Below, piece after piece: positions 1 through 6,775 of a stretch of 64,000 nucleotides of DNA. The notes under the pieces are model-generated. The model ran no database searches. It was not told the origin of the DNA and saw only the letters and a list, made by a program, of their open reading frames with translations. Every line of letters begins with the position of its first letter. Positions within the stretch are counted from its first letter, which is position 1. Source of the DNA: Vicinamibacterales bacterium (GTDB lineage: Bacteria > Acidobacteriota > Vicinamibacteria > Vicinamibacterales > UBA2999). The translations under genes and the position numbers were made by a program. Location of the stretch: NCBI GenBank assembly GCA_041394705.1, contig JAWKHS010000013.1:140579-204578 (forward strand), given 5' to 3'.

Positions 1-280
1 GGATGGCTTGGTGATGGCCGCGGTCCTTCGGCCGCAGGTACACGACGAACGCGCTGGAGGGGTCTGCCAAGCCACGCTCGATTACGGCAGTCAGCGTTCC
101 CTCAGGCTCCCACGCCCACCGCGCCGGCTCGCTCCCCTCGAGCGACTCGACCGGAGCAACCAGTAGCTGCTCGGAACCGCGGTCTTCGCTCAACTCGCGG
201 TCGACGTAACGGTCGAGGAACCTCTCGATGACCGCTCTCGTGCGTTCCGATACGACGTAGGTGTCCAGACAAGGCGGCAT
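1..280 (-). CDS. Hypothetical cassette protein (3' part outside window)
   Basis: An ATG at 280 opens a frame that stays open for 93 codons to the left edge, so the gene is truncated by the window. The start lies about 10 nt from the core of the first attC, the usual place for a cassette start codon. The visible part begins MPPCLDTYVVSERTRAV and is soluble and acidic, with an RxVIERFLDRYVDRE helix, a Trp-rich turn near residue 56 and a strand ending in VVYLRPKD. I do not recognise the family. There is no signal peptide or membrane segment. Confidence 0.6.
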   Translation of the reverse strand, partial: MPPCLDTYVVSERTRAVIERFLDRYVDRELSEDRGSEQLLVAPVESLEGSEPARWAWEPEGTLTAVIERGLADPSSAFVVYLRPKDRGHHQAI

Positions 281-289
281 GCTCAGTCG

Positions 290-359
290 GCCTGGCGACG
301 GCAATCAGCCGCGCGCCGACAAGCGGCACGCGGCGCGTCGGCCGCATTGGAGGTTAGGT
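290..359 (-). repeat. attC 1 (type B, degenerate)
   Basis: A 70-bp site of the short type-B family (arms around ATCAGCCGCGCGCC and GCGTCGGCCGCAT). Its core is GTTAGGT, but the opposite simple-site box reads GCCTGGC where its relatives have xxCTAAC. The conserved AAC is lost, so recombination at this site is probably impaired. Confidence 0.8.
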
Positions 360-366
360 GGCCATG

Positions 367-873
367 TCACGGTCGTGCTTCTAGATTGCGAACGATTCGA
401 CTCCGTACGCCGACCGAGACCACGGTGAACTCCCAGCAGCCAGGCACAGGATAGAACACCAGAGACGGGATGAACGCGTGGGCCTGAAGCACGTCGGCAC
501 TGGCGCCCCCGGGCTTGACCGAGTCGCGCTTCGGATCGGCAACGGTGAGGCGGTCCGTGGGTGGCTCTGACCCGCGCTGGAATGTTGCGACTTCTGAGCC
601 GCCGCGCCTGCGCCCGCTGATCTCGATACCCGCCGTCGGTTGCGCCAGCACCCAGAGTGTCTTGATTGGACTGGCCGAGCCGGTCCACCGACTCGAGCCG
701 TCGACGAGCCACGCCGGATGGCTTCCGACCATCGGCCCTACGACCGACAGCACATTGACCGGCTGGGCCGCGTCGCAGGCAGTTGTGCCGCCCTGGGGCG
801 CCGCGCCGACAACACTCGCAGTGCCAGCGATCAGCAGCGCCAGGAAGCCGGCCGGTACGCGTCCCGTCGTCAT
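367..873 (-). CDS. Secreted hypothetical cassette protein
   Basis: This 168-residue protein starts at the ATG at 873 rather than at an upstream start. From that ATG a clear signal peptide follows: a short basic N-terminus, a hydrophobic core FLALLIAGTASVVGAA, then a mature region beginning near APQGG. The mature domain is rich in beta-strand-like segments (an SRWTGSASPIKTLWVL stretch and a C-terminal GCWEFTVVSVGVRSRIV strand). Two Cys residues, one early and one late, could form a disulphide in the periplasm. It lies alone between attC 1 and attC 2, with its start 30 nt from the attC. The family is not recognised; an immunoglobulin-like or lipocalin-like fold is possible but not shown. Confidence 0.7.
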   Translation of the reverse strand: MTTGRVPAGFLALLIAGTASVVGAAPQGGTTACDAAQPVNVLSVVGPMVGSHPAWLVDGSSRWTGSASPIKTLWVLAQPTAGIEISGRRRGGSEVATFQRGSEPPTDRLTVADPKRDSVKPGGASADVLQAHAFIPSLVFYPVPGCWEFTVVSVGVRSRIVRNLEARP

Positions 874-903
874 CGTTCTTGTCCGGGTCCTCGAGTCGGG
901 TTC

Positions 904-993
904 ACCCAACGACCGCGCATGAACCGCGGCGCCTCGATGCCCGGATGATGCCACAACTGTCCCAGCGCCGCCGGCTTCGTGCGCTTGTTAGCC
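904..993 (-). repeat. attC 2 (type A, long)
   Basis: A 90-bp site bounded by ACCCAAC and GTTAGCC. It separates the secreted-protein cassette from the small membrane-protein cassette. The arms are slightly diverged from the type-A consensus (GCGCATGAACCGCGGCG). Confidence 0.88.
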
Positions 994-1018
994 AGCTGAC
1001 GGGTCGCTCACCTCTTCC

Positions 1019-1279
1019 TCACGATGAAGCGAGCCGCCGAGCGCAGCTGCTGGGACGACGCCCAGGATCGACAGACCCGTGACCACCGACCGTGACCAGA
1101 ACCAACCCGAACACGATCGCCAAGACGGAGTCGAGCGTCGTCATCGGCACGTCGGTCAGTGTCGAGGCAGCTGCTGATGACACCTTGAACGTCGCTCCAG
1201 CCAGACCAAGGACGGCTGAGCCGACCGTGTCTACCAATAGCCCTGCGGCTACAGGCCACGGCCGTAGTTGCTGGAACAT
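1019..1279 (-). CDS. Small cassette membrane protein
   Basis: The ATG at 1279 lies 20 nt from attC 3 and opens an 86-residue frame. Two hydrophobic stretches of membrane length are visible, about residues 11-30 (VAAGLLVDTVGSAVLGLAG) and 50-67 (LDSVLAIVFGLVLVTVGG), so it is likely a two-helix inner-membrane protein. Overlapping frames in the region are less credible because they run into the attC. I do not recognise a family. The gene fills its cassette, and there is no second candidate. Confidence 0.55.
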   Translation of the reverse strand: MFQQLRPWPVAAGLLVDTVGSAVLGLAGATFKVSSAAASTLTDVPMTTLDSVLAIVFGLVLVTVGGHGSVDPGRRPSSCARRLASS

Positions 1280-1298
1280 GGCTTCGGGATTGTTGTCG

Positions 1299-1370
1299 GG
1301 CTAACGATGCCAAATCAGCCGCGCGCCGACAAGCATCACGCGGGGCGTCGGCTGCATTTGGATGTTAGCC
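1299..1370 (-). repeat. attC 3 (type B)
   Basis: A well-preserved 72-bp type-B site from GGCTAAC to GTTAGCC. The high-coordinate arm carries the extra G (CAAATGCAGCC against CAAATCAGCC). It is the best local reference for the B family. Confidence 0.92.
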
Positions 1371-1378
1371 ACCGCGAG

Positions 1379-1417
1379 TTGCCATGCTGCCGTCGCCTAT
1401 GTCATATTCGACATATG
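1379..1417 (+). promoter_or_regulatory. Predicted promoter and operator of HigBA cassette 1
   Basis: A TTGCCA at 1379-1384 and CATATT at 1403-1408 are 18 nt apart. An inverted repeat TATGTC-N6-GACATA (1398-1415) covers the -10 and abuts the toxin start. This is the usual arrangement for self-repression by a HigA-type antitoxin. The transcript would begin about at the start codon. It is prediction only. Confidence 0.5.
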
Positions 1418-1776
1418 GCGATGGCTCGGCCCGTCGACGTACCGCTCGTGTGGCTCTTCGGAGCGGTGAAGACGCCGCCCTTCAGCGCCGAGGCGCGAGT
1501 CGAGGGGGATTTCTGCTGCGGCGCCTCCAGCAGGGCGAGACGCTCGGATTGCCCCAGTCACGCCCCATGCCCACGATCGGTGCCGGGTGCCACGAGCTAC
1601 GGATACCCGACCGGTCCGTTACGTGGCGGATCGTGTACCACGTAGCAGGCGATGCCGTCGTGATTCTGGACGTGTTTGCGAAGAAGACGGAAGCGACACC
1701 GCAGGGCGCGCTCGCGACCTGCCGCCGGCGCCTCGCGCAATACCACGCCGCCACCACAACGAGGACCAGACGATGA
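1415..1776 (+). pseudogene. higB: HigB/Gp49-like toxin, frameshifted
   Basis: The product would be a RelE-superfamily ribosome-dependent mRNA interferase of the phage Gp49/HigB subfamily. The N-terminal third (MAMARPVDVPLVWLFG, then KTPPFSAEARVE) is in one frame. The remainder (LLRRLQQGETLGLPQSRPM, then a WRIVYHVAGDAVVILDVFAKKT core) is in the next. The break lies at a GGGGG run at 1504-1508 and equals loss of one base. The stop overlaps the antitoxin ATG (ATGA at 1773-1776), so translational coupling is preserved. It is read against the array direction. Either the toxin is genuinely inactivated, leaving the antitoxin, or this is a homopolymer sequencing error. Confidence 0.75.
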
Positions 1777-2096
1777 GACAGGCAAAGAAGGCTCGGCTCC
1801 AGGCGGCGGGGTGGCGCGTCAGCGACACTGCCGAGTTTCTGGGCCTGAGCGATGAAGAACGGCGCTTCGTGGAACTCAAGCTCGCACTCGCGTCCGGCGT
1901 CCGCCAACTGCGCGAACGCCGCGGGTTGACCCAGGCTGCGCTGGCAAAACAGCTGCGTTCGAGTCAATCGCGGGTGGCGAAGATGGAGGCGGCTGATACC
2001 TCAGTAAGCCTCGATTTGATGATGCGCTCGTTGCTCAGCATCGGCGCAACACCCCGCGATATTGCGAAGCTGATTCGGAAGGCCGAGGCAGCCTAA
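1773..2096 (+). CDS. higA: HigA-like antitoxin, XRE family
   Basis: This 107-residue protein has a helix-turn-helix at about residues 45-90 (LTQAALAKQLRSSQSRVAKM), the XRE type found in HigA antitoxins. It begins MRQAKKARL, with the ATG overlapping the toxin stop. It should bind the toxin and repress the operon through the palindrome upstream of the toxin gene. The TAA stop at 2094-2096 is the TAA of the attC box GCCTAAC, so integration at this attC supplies the stop codon. The antitoxin is intact although the toxin frame is broken. Confidence 0.85.
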   Translation: MRQAKKARLQAAGWRVSDTAEFLGLSDEERRFVELKLALASGVRQLRERRGLTQAALAKQLRSSQSRVAKMEAADTSVSLDLMMRSLLSIGATPRDIAKLIRKAEAA

Positions 2097-2131
2097 CGAC
2101 CCCAAATCAGCCGCGCGCCGCCGCGCGACAC

Positions 2132-3539
2132 GGTTAAAGTCCCAGGACGTGGTGGAAATTCGGTAGGGCGAGCGGCGTAGACAGCCGCGTCGCCATCGCG
2201 CATCGTTCCGTGAGTTCTCTCTAGCCGGAGAAGGACGACACGGAGGTGATGACGCGATGGCGAAGCCCAGGATGGATCTGCCGGCGTTCGTTGGCAAGCT
2301 CCTCGAGGAGCAGGACGGGGACGTGCTGCGGGAAGGGATTCGGGTGCTGTCCCAGGCGCTGATGGAGACGGAGGTGGCCGGGCTCATCGGGGCCGACCGC
2401 CACGAGCGCACGGGCGAGCGAGCGACCGATCGCAACGGGTACCGGCTGCGGACGTGGGATACCCGGATGGGCACGATCGAGCTGGCGATTCCGAAGCTGC
2501 GGACCGGGACGTACTTCCCATCGCTGCTGCAGCCCCGCCGTCGCGCCGAGCATGCGCTGCTGGCGGTGGTGCAGGAAGCCTACGTGCACGGCGTCTCGAC
2601 GCGGAAGGTCGACGACCTGGTCAAGGCGCTCGGCGTGGATGGGATCTCGAAGTCGGAGGTGTCGCGGGTCTGCGCCGAGCTCGACACGGTGGTGGCGGCG
2701 TTTCGGACGCGCGCCTTGCCCGGCGAGCACCGGTATCTGTGGGTCGATGCGACGTACCACAAGGTCCGCGTGGATGGCCGCGTGATCAGTCAGGCCACGG
2801 TCGTGGCGGTGGGCATCACGAGCGACGGCGACCGCCAAGTGCTGGGCGTGGAGGTGGGGCCGTCGGAGGACCGGGCCTTCTGGACGGCATTCCTGCGGAG
2901 TCTGGTCAAGCGCGGGCTGAAGGGCGTGCGCCTGGTCATCTCCGATGCCCACGAGGGTCTCACGCAGGCGATCAGCACGGTGCTGAGCGGCACGACATGG
3001 CAGCGGTGCCGCGTGCACTTCATGCGGAATCTGCTGGCCACGGTGCCGCACGGCGCCCGCGAAGCCATCGCCGCGATCGTCCGCACGATCTTCGCGCAGC
3101 CGGACCACGCCTCGGCGATGAGCCAGCTCCGCAAGGTCGCCGACGGCCTGCGCCCGCGGTTTCCGCAGACGGCCCGCCTGCTGGAAGACGCCGCGGAGGA
3201 CATCCTGGCCTACCGGCATCTCCCCCTCGAGCATCAGCGGCAGCTCCACAGCACCAACCCGCTGGAACGCCTGAACAAGGAGATCAAGCGCCGGTCGCAC
3301 GTCGTCGGGATCTTTCCGAACCCCGCGGCCGTGATCCGGCTCGTGGGCGCCATTCTGCTGGAACAGGACGACGAATGGGCGGTCGCCGAACGGCGCTACT
3401 TCAGCGCGGAGTCGATGCAGCAGACGGTCACGCCGTCGCTGTCGATCACCGCCCAGGAGATCCTCGCCGCGATTGCATAGAACGGGAGTTAGCTCACGAA
3501 TCGGGCGATCCGATTTCCACCACTTGACGGGACGCTACC
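2132..3539 (+). mobile_element. IS256-family insertion sequence
   Basis: A 1408-bp element bounded by imperfect inverted repeats of about 30 bp that share GTGGTGGAAAT and start GGT. It is flanked by an 8-bp direct repeat CGCGACAC at 2124-2131 and 3540-3547, as expected for this family. It holds a single transposase gene and sits in the loop of attC 4. Confidence 0.92.
2257..3480 (+). CDS. IS256-family (mutator type) transposase
   Basis: This 407-residue DDE transposase is full length for the family. The predicted catalytic residues are D164 (YLWVDATYHK), D230 (RLVISDAHEG) and E337 (NPLERLNKEIKRR); the C-terminal NPLERLN is the family signature. The ATG at 2257 follows a GGAGGTG ribosome-binding site. 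There is no frameshift, so the enzyme appears intact and the element potentially active. It is transcribed against the cassettes and is not itself cassette cargo. Confidence 0.96.
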   Translation: MAKPRMDLPAFVGKLLEEQDGDVLREGIRVLSQALMETEVAGLIGADRHERTGERATDRNGYRLRTWDTRMGTIELAIPKLRTGTYFPSLLQPRRRAEHALLAVVQEAYVHGVSTRKVDDLVKALGVDGISKSEVSRVCAELDTVVAAFRTRALPGEHRYLWVDATYHKVRVDGRVISQATVVAVGITSDGDRQVLGVEVGPSEDRAFWTAFLRSLVKRGLKGVRLVISDAHEGLTQAISTVLSGTTWQRCRVHFMRNLLATVPHGAREAIAAIVRTIFAQPDHASAMSQLRKVADGLRPRFPQTARLLEDAAEDILAYRHLPLEHQRQLHSTNPLERLNKEIKRRSHVVGIFPNPAAVIRLVGAILLEQDDEWAVAERRYFSAESMQQTVTPSLSITAQEILAAIA

Positions 3540-3585
3540 CGCGACACGCGGCGCGTCGGCTGCATTTTGGTGGTTAGGCTGACGA

Positions 3586-3954
3586 TTACCAACATGTGCT
3601 TGGCTCGATGCCGCGCATGTGCGATCTCGTCTGGTTCCTGTCGCTTGGCACGACGATGCCTGGATCGATTCGTGGGTCGCCAGGGACTAGCGTCATTCCG
3701 CACTTGACGATCGGCTGTTCCGTTCTTCGAGTTGACGCCGGTACCTCTGGAGGCGGGAAAGGAGCTGCGCGTTTTGCTTGCCCGGCGCCCTCGAACAGTT
3801 GGCTGTAGGGATTGCTCTTGCCGGAGTTCTGACTTGCCCTGGCCGCCCCTTGCTTGGCCAGCCGCATCCCACCGAACACTGCGACCTGTTCAGCCTGAGT
3901 CTCTGGTGCTCCGACGAGGAGCACGGCGGCAAGCAGCGCGACGGGGATTCGCAT
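3586..3954 (-). CDS. Secreted hypothetical cassette protein
   Basis: The preferred ATG at 3954 gives 122 residues beginning MRIPVALLAAVLLVGAPETQA, a textbook Sec signal peptide. A start six codons upstream only adds charged residues. The mature chain is basic in the middle, and near residue 85 it has IVKCGMTLVPGDPRIDPGIV, a conserved-looking Cys/Pro/Asp segment. One further Cys is next to the C-terminus (PSTCW) and could pair with the first. It is probably periplasmic. The function is unknown. Confidence 0.65.
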   Translation of the reverse strand: MRIPVALLAAVLLVGAPETQAEQVAVFGGMRLAKQGAARASQNSGKSNPYSQLFEGAGQAKRAAPFPPPEVPASTRRTEQPIVKCGMTLVPGDPRIDPGIVVPSDRNQTRSHMRGIEPSTCW

Positions 3955-3986
3955 GGGTGGTCTCCGTGTCACTCGTCGTCCGTTCA

Positions 3987-4074
3987 GCCTAACGACCGCG
4001 GTTCAGCCGCGGCGGCTGCTGCCCGCATGATGCCACAGCGCCCCACCGCCGTCGGCTGCAACCGCTGGTTAGAC
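3987..4074 (-). repeat. attC 5 (type A, long)
   Basis: An 88-bp type-A site from GCCTAAC to GTTAGAC with CAGCCGCGGCGG against CAGCCGACGGCGG-type arms. IS30 copy 1 begins 5 nt beyond its core. Confidence 0.92.
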
Positions 4075-4079
4075 GGCGC

Positions 4080-5158
4080 GAATTCAGAAACTAACTGCAA
4101 CACTCCAGGCCCGGATGGAACGAGGCGATCTGGGATACTCGACGACTCCGACAACCGCCAAGTCGCTGGAGTCTTCGATGCACTATCGCCAGATCACCTC
4201 GCCCGAACGATACTTGATCTCGACGTTGCGCCAGTGGGGATTCAATCCGTCGCAGACCGCCGCCGTGCTCGGCCGGCATCGCAGCTCGATCACGCGCGAG
4301 GTCCGGCGCAATGCCACGCGCGCCGACGGCTGCTACCGGCCGTTCACGGCGTCGGAGCGCGCACGCGGTCGTCGGTCGCGGTCGCGACGGACGACGCACT
4401 TCACGCCCCAGCAGTGGCGCTACGTGCACCGGCAGCTGCGGAAGCAGTGGAGCCCCGAGCAGATCGCGGGGCGGCTCCGACGCGACGGCGCCTGGTCGAT
4501 CAGCCACGAGACGATCTACACCCACATCTGGGCGGACAAGGCGCGCGGCGGCTCGCTCTTCCGCGACCTGCGCTGCGCTACGAAGCAGTGCCGGAAGCGC
4601 CACGGCAGCTACGACAGCCGCGGCCGCCTGGCCGGCAAGCGCATGATCAGCGACCGGCCGGCGATCGTCGAGCAGCGCACCACGGTCGGGCACTGGGAGG
4701 TCGACACGCTGGTCGGCACCGGCGCCCCGGACTGTGTGGCCACCCTCGTGGAGCGCAAGACCGGCTACACGATGCTCGGCAAGCTCCGGAACCGCACGAG
4801 CCGCGGCATGACGCGGCGCCTGCGGCGCCTGATCCGACGCGCGCCACGATCCTTCAAGACGATGACCGCCGATAACGGCACCGAGTTCCACGACTACCGC
4901 GCGGTCGAGCGCACCACAGGGCTCCGCTTCTACTTCGCCACGCCGTACCACTCGTGGGAACGCGGCAGCAACGAGAACCTGAACGGCTTGCTACGCCAGT
5001 ACCTGCCCAAGCGCACCAGCCTGGCCGGTCTCACGCAGCGGCAATGCGATGCCCTGGCGCAGCGCCTCAACGCACGGCCTCGGAAACGATTGGGGTACCG
5101 CACCCCGGCGGAGTGCTTCTATGCCCGATGAGATCTGTTGCACTTCACGCTTGAACTC
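4080..5158 (+). mobile_element. IS30-family element, copy 1
   Basis: A 1079-bp element with terminal repeats that start GAATTCA and GAGTTCA and share TGCAACA about 18 nt in. It is intact. The left flank is GTTAGAC-GGCGC from attC 5. The right flank resumes AGACCGCGC, so the insertion seems to have split an attC core between GTT and AGAC. Confidence 0.88.
4178..5131 (+). CDS. IS30-family transposase
   Basis: I chose the ATG at 4178 (MHYRQITSPERYLIS), which matches the usual IS30 N-terminus and has CTGGAG upstream; a start at 4115 is possible. The protein has 317 residues: an N-terminal helix-turn-helix (about 5-45, with RHRSSITREVRRN), then the integrase-type catalytic core with D176 (HWEVDTLVG), D232 (TADNGTEF) and E266 (RGSNENLNGLLRQY). 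The frame is intact. This copy could supply transposase to copy 2. Confidence 0.95.
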   Translation: MHYRQITSPERYLISTLRQWGFNPSQTAAVLGRHRSSITREVRRNATRADGCYRPFTASERARGRRSRSRRTTHFTPQQWRYVHRQLRKQWSPEQIAGRLRRDGAWSISHETIYTHIWADKARGGSLFRDLRCATKQCRKRHGSYDSRGRLAGKRMISDRPAIVEQRTTVGHWEVDTLVGTGAPDCVATLVERKTGYTMLGKLRNRTSRGMTRRLRRLIRRAPRSFKTMTADNGTEFHDYRAVERTTGLRFYFATPYHSWERGSNENLNGLLRQYLPKRTSLAGLTQRQCDALAQRLNARPRKRLGYRTPAECFYAR

Positions 5159-5474
5159 AGACCGCGCGTTTCGTCGACGGCGAGCCGGCGAGTGCCCACC
5201 GGCGAGCCATTTCGACCAGCCCGTCTCGATACTGTGGCCAGTCGTGCAGGGTCTCTGGATCGAAGTCGGCACCGGTCGGCCACTGGATCGTGCCGAACGC
5301 CTGGTCCAGTTCCACGCGATTGAACAGCGCGAGATCGCGGAGCGGGCCGAACAGTTCGCCTTCCAGCACCGGCCGGAAATCGATCGTTTGTTCCGTGGCG
5401 TCATTGAACCGCAGCGCCAGTGTGTAGGGCGCGACGATCTCGACCCGTTCAACCCGATAGATGGCATGGCTCAT
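5157..5474 (-). CDS. DUF2442 protein (partner of DUF4160)
   Basis: A 105-residue protein with the DUF2442 pattern: an N-terminal strand (YRVERVEIVAPYTLALRFND), then IDFRPVLEGELFGPLRD and a C-terminal TLHDWPQY. DUF2442 proteins are commonly encoded next to DUF4160 proteins and the pair is suspected to act as a toxin-antitoxin or regulatory module. The stop codon TGA is formed by the terminal bases of IS30 copy 1. Before the insertion the frame would have ended at the TAA in the attC box GTCTAAC, so the protein is not altered. ATG at 5474. Confidence 0.8.
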   Translation of the reverse strand: MSHAIYRVERVEIVAPYTLALRFNDATEQTIDFRPVLEGELFGPLRDLALFNRVELDQAFGTIQWPTGADFDPETLHDWPQYRDGLVEMARRWALAGSPSTKRAV

Positions 5475-5486
5475 GGTGCGCCCTCG

Positions 5487-5756
5487 CTACCGCAACGGAT
5501 CGATCTTGTGGGGGCTCCTGCCAGATTGCAAGAGCTGCCACGCCTCAAGGAGCTCCGCGTGGTGAATCTCGGCCCAGGCCTCGACCAGCCGCTGTTGGGT
5601 CCGGGGCAGCTCGCCGCCGATGCACTCAATCGGATCGAGCGCGACCGTCGCCGTGGCGTTCTGGTACGCGGCATGGAAGTGCGGCCGATGGTGGGGTGCG
5701 CCGAGTTCCGGGAACATGCGAATGATGATTCCGAAGAAACGCGACAGTTCAGGCAC
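5487..5756 (-). CDS. DUF4160 protein
   Basis: An 89-residue protein starting at GTG (5756), with the DUF4160 hallmark FFGIIIRMFPELGAPHHRPH followed by FHAAYQ. It ends in a helix with EAWAEIHHAELLEAW. It is the first gene of the cassette in array direction and is followed 12 nt later by the DUF2442 gene, the standard gene order. The His-rich segment suggests metal or nucleotide binding, but no activity is established. The start is 40 nt from attC 6. Confidence 0.83.
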   Translation of the reverse strand: MPELSRFFGIIIRMFPELGAPHHRPHFHAAYQNATATVALDPIECIGGELPRTQQRLVEAWAEIHHAELLEAWQLLQSGRSPHKIDPLR

Positions 5757-5795
5757 GACGTGATTGTCGCATGCGCTCTGTGTTCCTCGTAGTCG

Positions 5796-5869
5796 GGCTA
5801 ACGACCGCGGTTCAGCCGCGGCGGCTCAGCATCGCACCAGCCGCCGTCGGCTGCAACCGCTTGTTAGAC
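5796..5869 (-). repeat. attC 6 (type A, short)
   Basis: A 74-bp site from GGCTAAC to GTTAGAC with a short loop. Its right end contains TTGTTA, which may be the -35 of the following plus-strand TA cassette. Confidence 0.92.
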
Positions 5870-5890
5870 CGCGTGGCTCAGTGGTAGGAT
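5861..5890 (+). promoter_or_regulatory. Predicted TA promoter whose -35 lies in attC 6
   Basis: TTGTTA (5861-5866) overlaps the attC core GTTAGAC and is 18 nt from TAGGAT (5885-5890). The antitoxin ATG is at 5907. The cassette is read against the array, so it needs its own promoter. It is prediction by pattern only. Confidence 0.4.
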
Positions 5891-5906
5891 GTTTTGTCAT
5901 ACCGCC

Positions 5907-6146
5907 ATGCCGAAAACGAAAGTTGCCCTGACCCTCGACTCGGCCCTGCTCGACCGCGTGGATCACCTGGTCGCGCGTGCACGATTCCGCAACCGGAGCC
6001 AAGCTATCGAGACGGCCTTGGCCGAGAAGCTCGCTCGGCTGGCGCGCACACGGCTCGCCGAGGAGTGCTCCAAGCTCGACCCCGCAGAAGAGCAGCAACT
6101 CGCCGACCAGGCGCTCGGAGCTGATACGGCATGGCCCGAATACTAA
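5907..6146 (+). CDS. Ribbon-helix-helix antitoxin (MazE-like partner)
   Basis: A 79-residue protein with an N-terminal ribbon-helix-helix: a strand KTKVALTLDSALLDRVDHLV, then a helix NRSQAIETALAEKLARL. It is followed by an acidic, probably unfolded tail (AEECSKLDPAEEQQLADQAL) that would wrap around the toxin. The chosen ATG at 5907 removes six unlikely residues of the upstream start. The gene overlaps the toxin gene by 16 nt. It is expected to neutralise the PemK/MazF-type enzyme and autoregulate the pair. Confidence 0.85.
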   Translation: MPKTKVALTLDSALLDRVDHLVARARFRNRSQAIETALAEKLARLARTRLAEECSKLDPAEEQQLADQALGADTAWPEY

Positions 6147-6466
6147 GGGGCGAAGTGCGTTGGGCCGACCTGAACCCCGTGCGCGGCCATGAGCAAGCAG
6201 GCGAACGCCCCGTGCTGGTGCTGAGCCACGACGTGTTCAACGAACGCTCGGGTACGGTGATTGCCATTGCGCTCACCAGTCAGGAACCCAGAGCCGGCTA
6301 CCCGTTGACGCTCGAACTGGCGACGGGCAAGTTGCCCAAACGCTCGTGGGCCAAGACCAGCCAGGTGCGTACGCTCTCGACCGAGCGCCTTGGCCGAAGG
6401 CTCGGAAGAGTGTCGGACGAGGAGTTGGCTCAAGTCGTCGAAGGACTGTTCGAGCTAATTGGCTAG
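6131..6466 (+). CDS. MazF/PemK-family mRNA interferase toxin
   Basis: This 111-residue protein matches the PemK/MazF fold. The first strand RGEVRWADLNPVRGHEQAGE and the adjacent RPVLVLSHD give the conserved GE..AD..P..G.EQ.G.RP pattern. It is followed by ALTSQEP and a C-terminal LGRVSDEELAQVVEGL helix. These enzymes cleave mRNA at short sequences and stop growth when the antitoxin is lost. In a large cassette array such a pair is thought to stabilise the array against deletion. The stop TAG lies 14 nt before attC 7. Confidence 0.93.
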   Translation: MARILRGEVRWADLNPVRGHEQAGERPVLVLSHDVFNERSGTVIAIALTSQEPRAGYPLTLELATGKLPKRSWAKTSQVRTLSTERLGRRLGRVSDEELAQVVEGLFELIG

Positions 6467-6480
6467 TTCGTCGCTCAGCG

Positions 6481-6554
6481 GTCTAACGACCGCGGTTCAG
6501 CCGCGGCGGCTCAGGATCGCACCGGCCGCCGTCGGCTGCAACCGCTTGTTAGCC
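6481..6554 (-). repeat. attC 7 (type A, short)
   Basis: A 74-bp site from GTCTAAC to GTTAGCC separating two plus-oriented TA cassettes. Confidence 0.92.
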
Positions 6555-6574
6555 GGCGGGCGTCGCGCTAGAGT
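6546..6574 (+). promoter_or_regulatory. Predicted TA promoter whose -35 lies in attC 7
   Basis: TTGTTA (6546-6551) at the attC core is exactly 17 nt from TAGAGT (6569-6574). Transcription would start at about 6581, which is the A of the antitoxin ATG, implying a leaderless mRNA. The layout repeats that at attC 6. Confidence 0.42.
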
Positions 6575-6580
6575 GATTTC

Positions 6581-6775
6581 ATGAAGGTCGCCATTGAACT
6601 GCCGGCCAGCCAAGCCGCCCAACTCGAAACCGAGGCCCAACGACTTGGCGTGTCGGTTGAAGACCTCGCCCGCGCGGCGGTGACCGACCTTCTCGCCGCG
6701 CCAGATGCGGCGTTCCAGGCCGCGGCCCAGCGCGTGCTCGCTCAGAACCTCGAACTGTATCGCCGCCTCGCGTAG
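6581..6775 (+). CDS. Small antitoxin of the Fic/Doc cassette
   Basis: A 64-residue protein beginning MKVAIELPASQAAQLETEAQ, a ribbon-helix-helix-like strand and helix, then SVEDLARAAVTDLLAA. The C-terminal helix (AAQRVLAQNLELYRRLA) probably masks the toxin. The TAG stop directly abuts the ATG of the Fic-domain gene, so the two are co-translated. The family is a short CopG/RHH-like antitoxin rather than classical Phd. There is no visible Shine-Dalgarno, consistent with leaderless translation. Confidence 0.78.
   Translation: MKVAIELPASQAAQLETEAQRLGVSVEDLARAAVTDLLAAPDAAFQAAAQRVLAQNLELYRRLA

Larger units (their letters stand above)
2091..3579 (-). repeat. attC 4 (type B) split by an IS256-type element
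   Basis: The left part is 2091-2131 and the right part 3548-3579. Rejoined, they give a 73-bp type-B attC from GCCTAAC to GTTAGGC. The insertion is in the central loop, so both core boxes survive but are 1.4 kb apart. The site should no longer fold into a compact hairpin. Confidence 0.88.

Noticed and set aside
3586..4075. Plus-strand frame at 3778-4875 as a gene
   Set aside because: It runs across attC 5 and the IS30 left end in a non-coding frame; the minus-strand signal-peptide protein and the IS30 transposase explain the region.
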